A stretch of 64,000 nucleotides of DNA from Deltaproteobacteria bacterium (GTDB lineage: Bacteria; Desulfobacterota; SM23-61), in assembly GCA_016875165.1 (NCBI GenBank), contig VGSF01000004.1, positions 46,602-110,601 on the forward strand. The letters run 5' to 3'. This document shows positions 60,703-64,000 of the stretch, piece by piece; within the stretch, counting starts at the first letter, position 1, and each line of letters starts with the position of its first letter. The translations under genes and the position numbers were made by a program. Under the pieces are notes generated by a model. That model did no database searches. It was given only the letters and a program-made list of their open reading frames with translations, and was not told the origin of the DNA.

Positions 60703-61791
60703 ATGATTGGGAACCGGAGGCTCCGGCCTATTGGACTTTCACTTCCATTTCTCTGGCTGATCCTACCGCTGCTTCTCCTGGGGGGCTGTGCCGGGGCTCC
60801 CGTCCGGCCTCAACCCCCGCTTCCTCCTCCAGTGCAACTTCCACTCCCCTCTCCCCCCCAAGTACAAATTCCCCCTCCCCCCCAGACCTATGCCAAATTA
60901 TTTCCTGAATTTGTGGCTGTTATTGCTCAACCAGGAGATACTTTTTCTTCTCTGGCTGGGAAATATTTAAATGAGCCGTCCCTGGATTGGCTCATATCTG
61001 AGTTCAACGATAGCGAATCACTCAGTCCCGGCCAGGAATTGATTATCCCCCTTAAGCTTCCCGAGAAAGGCGGTTTAACCTTTCAAGGTTACCAAATGAT
61101 CCCGGTGCTCACTTACCATAAATTCTCCAAGAACAAGTCGGACAACATGACCGTCACCGAAAAGGCCTTTGAGGAGCAGATGCGATTTCTGAAGCAACAG
61201 GGGTACCGGGTCATTTCCATGAATGAGTTCTTTAATTTTTTGGAATTGAAATCCCCGATTCCCAAAAAATCAGTGGTGATTACGATTGATGACGGCTGGC
61301 GCTCCACTTATGAGATCGCTTTCCCCATATTGAAAAAATACGGCTACCCAGCCACTTTATTTGTGTATACTGATCTAATTTCTCCCAACGACGAAACCTT
61401 AGGCTGGGATCTTATTAGGAAGATGGCTCAAGGTGGAATAGATGTGCAGGGCCACACAAAAACCCATCGCAAACTGGAGAGGAGCGGGCAAGAATCCCTC
61501 AGAGAATTTTTTGAGGCAGTAAAAAGGGAATTAACTGAATCGGCCAAGATTATTAAGAGGCACCTGAATAAAGATGTGCAATATTTAGCCTACCCTTACG
61601 GGGACACGAATACTCTGGTCATCGCTCTTCTTATGAGGCTTGGGTACCGAGGGGCCTTCACCGTGGAAAGGGGCAGCAATCCCTTTTTTACTCATCCCCA
61701 TCGCCTTAAACGCTCCATGATTTACGGGCACTTTGATTTGCAAGATTTTGAGAAAAATTTGACCTATTTTAGCGACGAGGCTCTTCGTTAA
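60703..61791 (+). CDS. LysM-polysaccharide deacetylase lipoprotein
   Basis: A 362-residue lipoprotein: signal peptide with lipobox LLGGC, a Pro-rich spacer, a LysM-like segment (about 70-115, AVIAQPGDTFSSLAGKYL to SPGQELIIPLKL) and a NodB polysaccharide deacetylase domain. The domain has the metal and base residues Asp196-Asp197 (ITIDDGW), His251 and His255 (HTKTH) and a YPYGD motif, so it should remove N-acetyl groups from peptidoglycan or an exopolysaccharide (PgaB-like). I chose ATG 60703 because it gives a proper lipoprotein signal; the frame is open into the cyclase gene. It abuts the next gene (TAA then ATG). Confidence 0.85.
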   Translation: MIGNRRLRPIGLSLPFLWLILPLLLLGGCAGAPVRPQPPLPPPVQLPLPSPPQVQIPPPPQTYAKLFPEFVAVIAQPGDTFSSLAGKYLNEPSLDWLISEFNDSESLSPGQELIIPLKLPEKGGLTFQGYQMIPVLTYHKFSKNKSDNMTVTEKAFEEQMRFLKQQGYRVISMNEFFNFLELKSPIPKKSVVITIDDGWRSTYEIAFPILKKYGYPATLFVYTDLISPNDETLGWDLIRKMAQGGIDVQGHTKTHRKLERSGQESLREFFEAVKRELTESAKIIKRHLNKDVQYLAYPYGDTNTLVIALLMRLGYRGAFTVERGSNPFFTHPHRLKRSMIYGHFDLQDFEKNLTYFSDEALR

Positions 61792-62904
61792 ATGATAACG
61801 CTCTTCCCTTCGTCCTTTTTAAAGATCGTTTACACCCTATTACTATGGGTGTTCTTTCTCGGCTGTGCTACTGTACCTCCTGTACGCAAAGAACCGATAA
61901 AGGAAGAAATTCCTCTTGAAACAAGGCCTGTTCCCAAAGAGCCACTCAGAGAAGTAGATCTCTTTGCGGCCTTTCCGGGAAAATATCGGACAAAAGCAAT
62001 TGATTTTGAACAAAGAGGAGAACTGCGCAAAGCTCTTTTCGCCTGGCAGGTTGTCCGTAGCTTCCAACCGGATGACCTGGAATCTGCAGAAAGGAAAAAG
62101 ACCCTGGCGGCGAGAATCCAAAGCGAATCCGATAGGCATTTCCAGGCAGGATTGCAATACTTGCGGAAGAACTTGCCTCAAGCGGCCCGCAAGGAGTTCC
62201 TAATGGCCCTTACTTACGACCCCGACCATGAACAATCCTTAGATTATCTAAAACATAAATTAAACGAAACAGATTTCATACGATATGAAACCAAAGAAGA
62301 TGACACGGTAAAAAAAATTGCCCAAAAAATATATAACGATCCTAATAAAGATTATCTGGTGGCCTATTTAAACGATCTCAACATTGGCGCCAAATTAAAA
62401 TCGGGCCTGACCTTAAAACTTCCCCTCATAGAATCGGTTGCCGCAGCCAAACCAGTTGATTCGGAAGAGATGTTGAGCAAGGCCTGGGCCTTGTTCAAAG
62501 CCCAGAAGTACGATCAGGCAGTGAACTACGCGGAAAAAATTCTGGAATACGCTTCCGCAAACAGTGAGGCGAAAGATCTGAAAAACGCCTCCTATTACCA
62601 GTTAGGAACCAGACTCCTCCAGAAAAAAGAGTACAGGGAGTCTTTAAGAATGTTCAAGAAGGTAGATATATCTTACAAGAACGTTAGAGAAATAGTTGCT
62701 AACCTGGAAAACCGCTTACAGGATCAAAAAGCCCAGGCTGAGAACCATTACCAAAAGGGGGTCAGGCATTTTCTCGCCGAAGAGCTGAACCTGGCCATTA
62801 AAGAATGGGAAATAACGCTTAAACTGGATCCACAGCATCTCAAAGCGAAAAAAGATATCGAGCAAGCCAATCGCTTGAAAGAAAAGCTAAGAAAAATCCA
62901 TTGA
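61792..62904 (+). CDS. TPR-LysM-like lipoprotein
   Basis: A 370-residue lipoprotein with signal and lipobox FFLGC (Cys about 25). It contains TPR-like helical pairs (about 60-150), a LysM-like insert at about 165-210 (FIRYETKEDDTVKKIAQKIY, LKSGLTLKLPL), and further TPRs to the C-terminus (MLSKAWALFKAQKYDQAVNYAE, KGVRHFLAEELNLAIKEWE). It starts directly after the deacetylase and is probably its functional partner, like scaffold and deacetylase proteins of exopolysaccharide export systems (inference). Confidence 0.85.
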   Translation: MITLFPSSFLKIVYTLLLWVFFLGCATVPPVRKEPIKEEIPLETRPVPKEPLREVDLFAAFPGKYRTKAIDFEQRGELRKALFAWQVVRSFQPDDLESAERKKTLAARIQSESDRHFQAGLQYLRKNLPQAARKEFLMALTYDPDHEQSLDYLKHKLNETDFIRYETKEDDTVKKIAQKIYNDPNKDYLVAYLNDLNIGAKLKSGLTLKLPLIESVAAAKPVDSEEMLSKAWALFKAQKYDQAVNYAEKILEYASANSEAKDLKNASYYQLGTRLLQKKEYRESLRMFKKVDISYKNVREIVANLENRLQDQKAQAENHYQKGVRHFLAEELNLAIKEWEITLKLDPQHLKAKKDIEQANRLKEKLRKIH

Positions 62905-62975
62905 AAATTGTTAAATTCTCTGTGGCCTCTGCGGTTACATTATGTTTATAACATTTATGAAGAAAGGAAGAAACT

Positions 62976-63749
62976 ATGAAAACCGTATGGATGACCTCGC
63001 TGGTTTCTTCTGAAGATCAGGTTAAGAAAGTATTTTCTCAATTGAAAACCTATGGGCTGGAGGTCAAAGGACATTTTTGGGAGGATAGTCTGGAGAAAAT
63101 GGCCTGGATGAACGTCAGGGAAGAATTGCTCAAACCGGATGTTGCCCTTTGGCTTATTTTGGCCTCCAAGGAAAATCTGCTCAACCCTTCCATCCGATAT
63201 GGGCTGGCCCTCCTGACCATCACTCTCCAGGCTAAAAAAGGGCTTTCCTTTCCCCTGGTCATCCTTACCCTGGGAGACCCTATATCTTCGGCCACCCTCC
63301 CTACTCCTCTGAAAGGCGCTGATCTTCTATCTCTAACCGATCCGGTCATGGTGGCCAAGCTTGTATCCCGGGTCCATGCCCCCCTTAAGCCAGTTGTTTC
63401 CGAATACCGTCTGGATATCTACGGAACGCCTCAGATCGGGCAATGGTTTGAAATTGGCCCGGGAAATGTGACTTGGCCCGGAGCGATGTTCGGAGTCACC
63501 GGCGCTGAAATTTCTTTCCACGCCGTGGGCCAGAAAGGAAGCCTTCCCGCCCAGTCGGTCCTGAATTTTCCGTTAAAGGGATTGAAGTTGACTCTAAGGG
63601 AGAAAGAACACACGGCCTGGGCAGTTCAAAATCAACTCGACCCAGAGAGTTCTTATTTTGTTAAAGTAACAGGATTTCCTGAATCTATTCTCTTTGGGTC
63701 TTATGCCCGTGAATATGCCGGTGAAGTCTATGTGGTGGAACTTAAATGA
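62976..63749 (+). CDS. Unknown two-domain protein
   Basis: A 257-residue cytosolic protein of unrecognised family. The first 135 residues look like a small alpha/beta domain (KTVWMTSLVSSEDQVKKVF, KPDVALWLILASKENLLNPS, LVILTLGD), reminiscent of TIR-like or Rossmann-like folds in layout, but without a clear catalytic motif. The second part (about 145-257) is beta-rich (DIYGTPQIGQWFEIGP, FVKVTGFPESILFG). It follows the TPR lipoprotein after 71 nt behind GAAAGGAAG. Its function is unknown; the region after it (63750-64000) has repeat fragments only. Confidence 0.75.
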   Translation: MKTVWMTSLVSSEDQVKKVFSQLKTYGLEVKGHFWEDSLEKMAWMNVREELLKPDVALWLILASKENLLNPSIRYGLALLTITLQAKKGLSFPLVILTLGDPISSATLPTPLKGADLLSLTDPVMVAKLVSRVHAPLKPVVSEYRLDIYGTPQIGQWFEIGPGNVTWPGAMFGVTGAEISFHAVGQKGSLPAQSVLNFPLKGLKLTLREKEHTAWAVQNQLDPESSYFVKVTGFPESILFGSYAREYAGEVYVVELK

Positions 63750-64000
63750 TTGACAGCTTTTTGCGACTGTTATAAAGAAAAGGCGAATTTAGGTCATAAA
63801 TTGGCCACAGAGGGCACAGCGCGGCATAGCCGCAACCAAAAGAAATCACCCCCTCCCAACCCTCCCCCTGGATGGGCATAAGCGCTAACTTAACGAAGGC
63901 ATGGGAGAGGATGGTTTTCCATTGATTCTGTTTGCAACAATCGTTTACGTGGGGATTCCCTTAGCTTCATCGAGATTTGATACCAGTTTCGAAGGCATGA

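Overview
The window looks like a chromosomal segment from an uncultured deltaproteobacterium (Desulfobacterota-like). I infer this from the gene mix: a complete type VI secretion system (T6SS) with several envelope LysM/FecR/CHASE2-kinase proteins, REP-associated transposases, YkgJ-type cysteine-cluster proteins, and abundant short palindromic repeats of the kind common in that group. This placement is inference; no rRNA or marker gene is present to fix it.

Left flank (1-12.7 kb) is housekeeping. A minus-strand BMP-type nucleoside ABC transporter (ATPase and two permeases) is followed by tRNA-Phe with a consensus promoter and a terminator. Then come a truncated transposase, an integrase fragment and comM. 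On the plus strand lie moaC, preceded by a structured leader resembling a Moco riboswitch, then dksA, an UPF0173 hydrolase, and a LysM-FecR protein paired with a CHASE2 Ser/Thr kinase. Three different families of MITE-like palindromic repeats fill 7.2-7.6 and 12.7-13.4 kb.

The core of the window (13.4-39.5 kb) is a T6SS, almost entirely on the plus strand. In order it holds a phospho-motif scaffold candidate, an FHA-less TagH-like protein, tssJ, tssK, tssL, tssM, tagF, tagJ, tssA, tssB, tssC, tssE, tssF, tssG, clpV, an unknown gene, a second sheath gene in which TssB-like and TssC-like parts are fused, a C70 papain-like protease, vgrG and a DUF4123 chaperone gene. hcp lies apart at 51.6-52.1 kb on the minus strand. 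All thirteen core components are therefore present, with the spike tip supplied by a DUF4280 PAAR-like protein.

The most interesting part (39.6-50.5 kb) is a set of three effector cassettes built to one plan: a small helical protein of an unrecognised family, then a large enzyme, then a candidate immunity gene. The enzymes are a metzincin-type metalloprotease, a full protein-arginine deiminase (PAD) with all four catalytic residues, and a LysM-containing HExxH metalloprotease. The small family occurs once in cassettes 1 and 2 and as a tandem duplication in cassette 3. In cassettes 1 and 2 all gene junctions are 4-nt ATGA overlaps.

From 45.6 to 55.7 kb the DNA looks GC-richer and is littered with relics: three REP-associated transposase remnants (one fused to a YkgJ protein), an IS91-like fragment, and truncated methyltransferase-regulatory and SPINDLY-type glycosyltransferase pieces.

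The right flank (56-64 kb) is a plus-strand signalling and envelope group: a small MshEN-like protein, a Ser/Thr kinase with TPRs, LysM and TPR lipoproteins, a degenerate nucleotide-cyclase-like membrane protein, a lipoprotein polysaccharide deacetylase and one unknown protein. The Ser/Thr kinases on both sides of the T6SS, the Thr-x-x-Ile/Val repeats at 13.4-15.6 kb and the TagH-like protein suggest, but do not prove, phosphorylation-controlled secretion.
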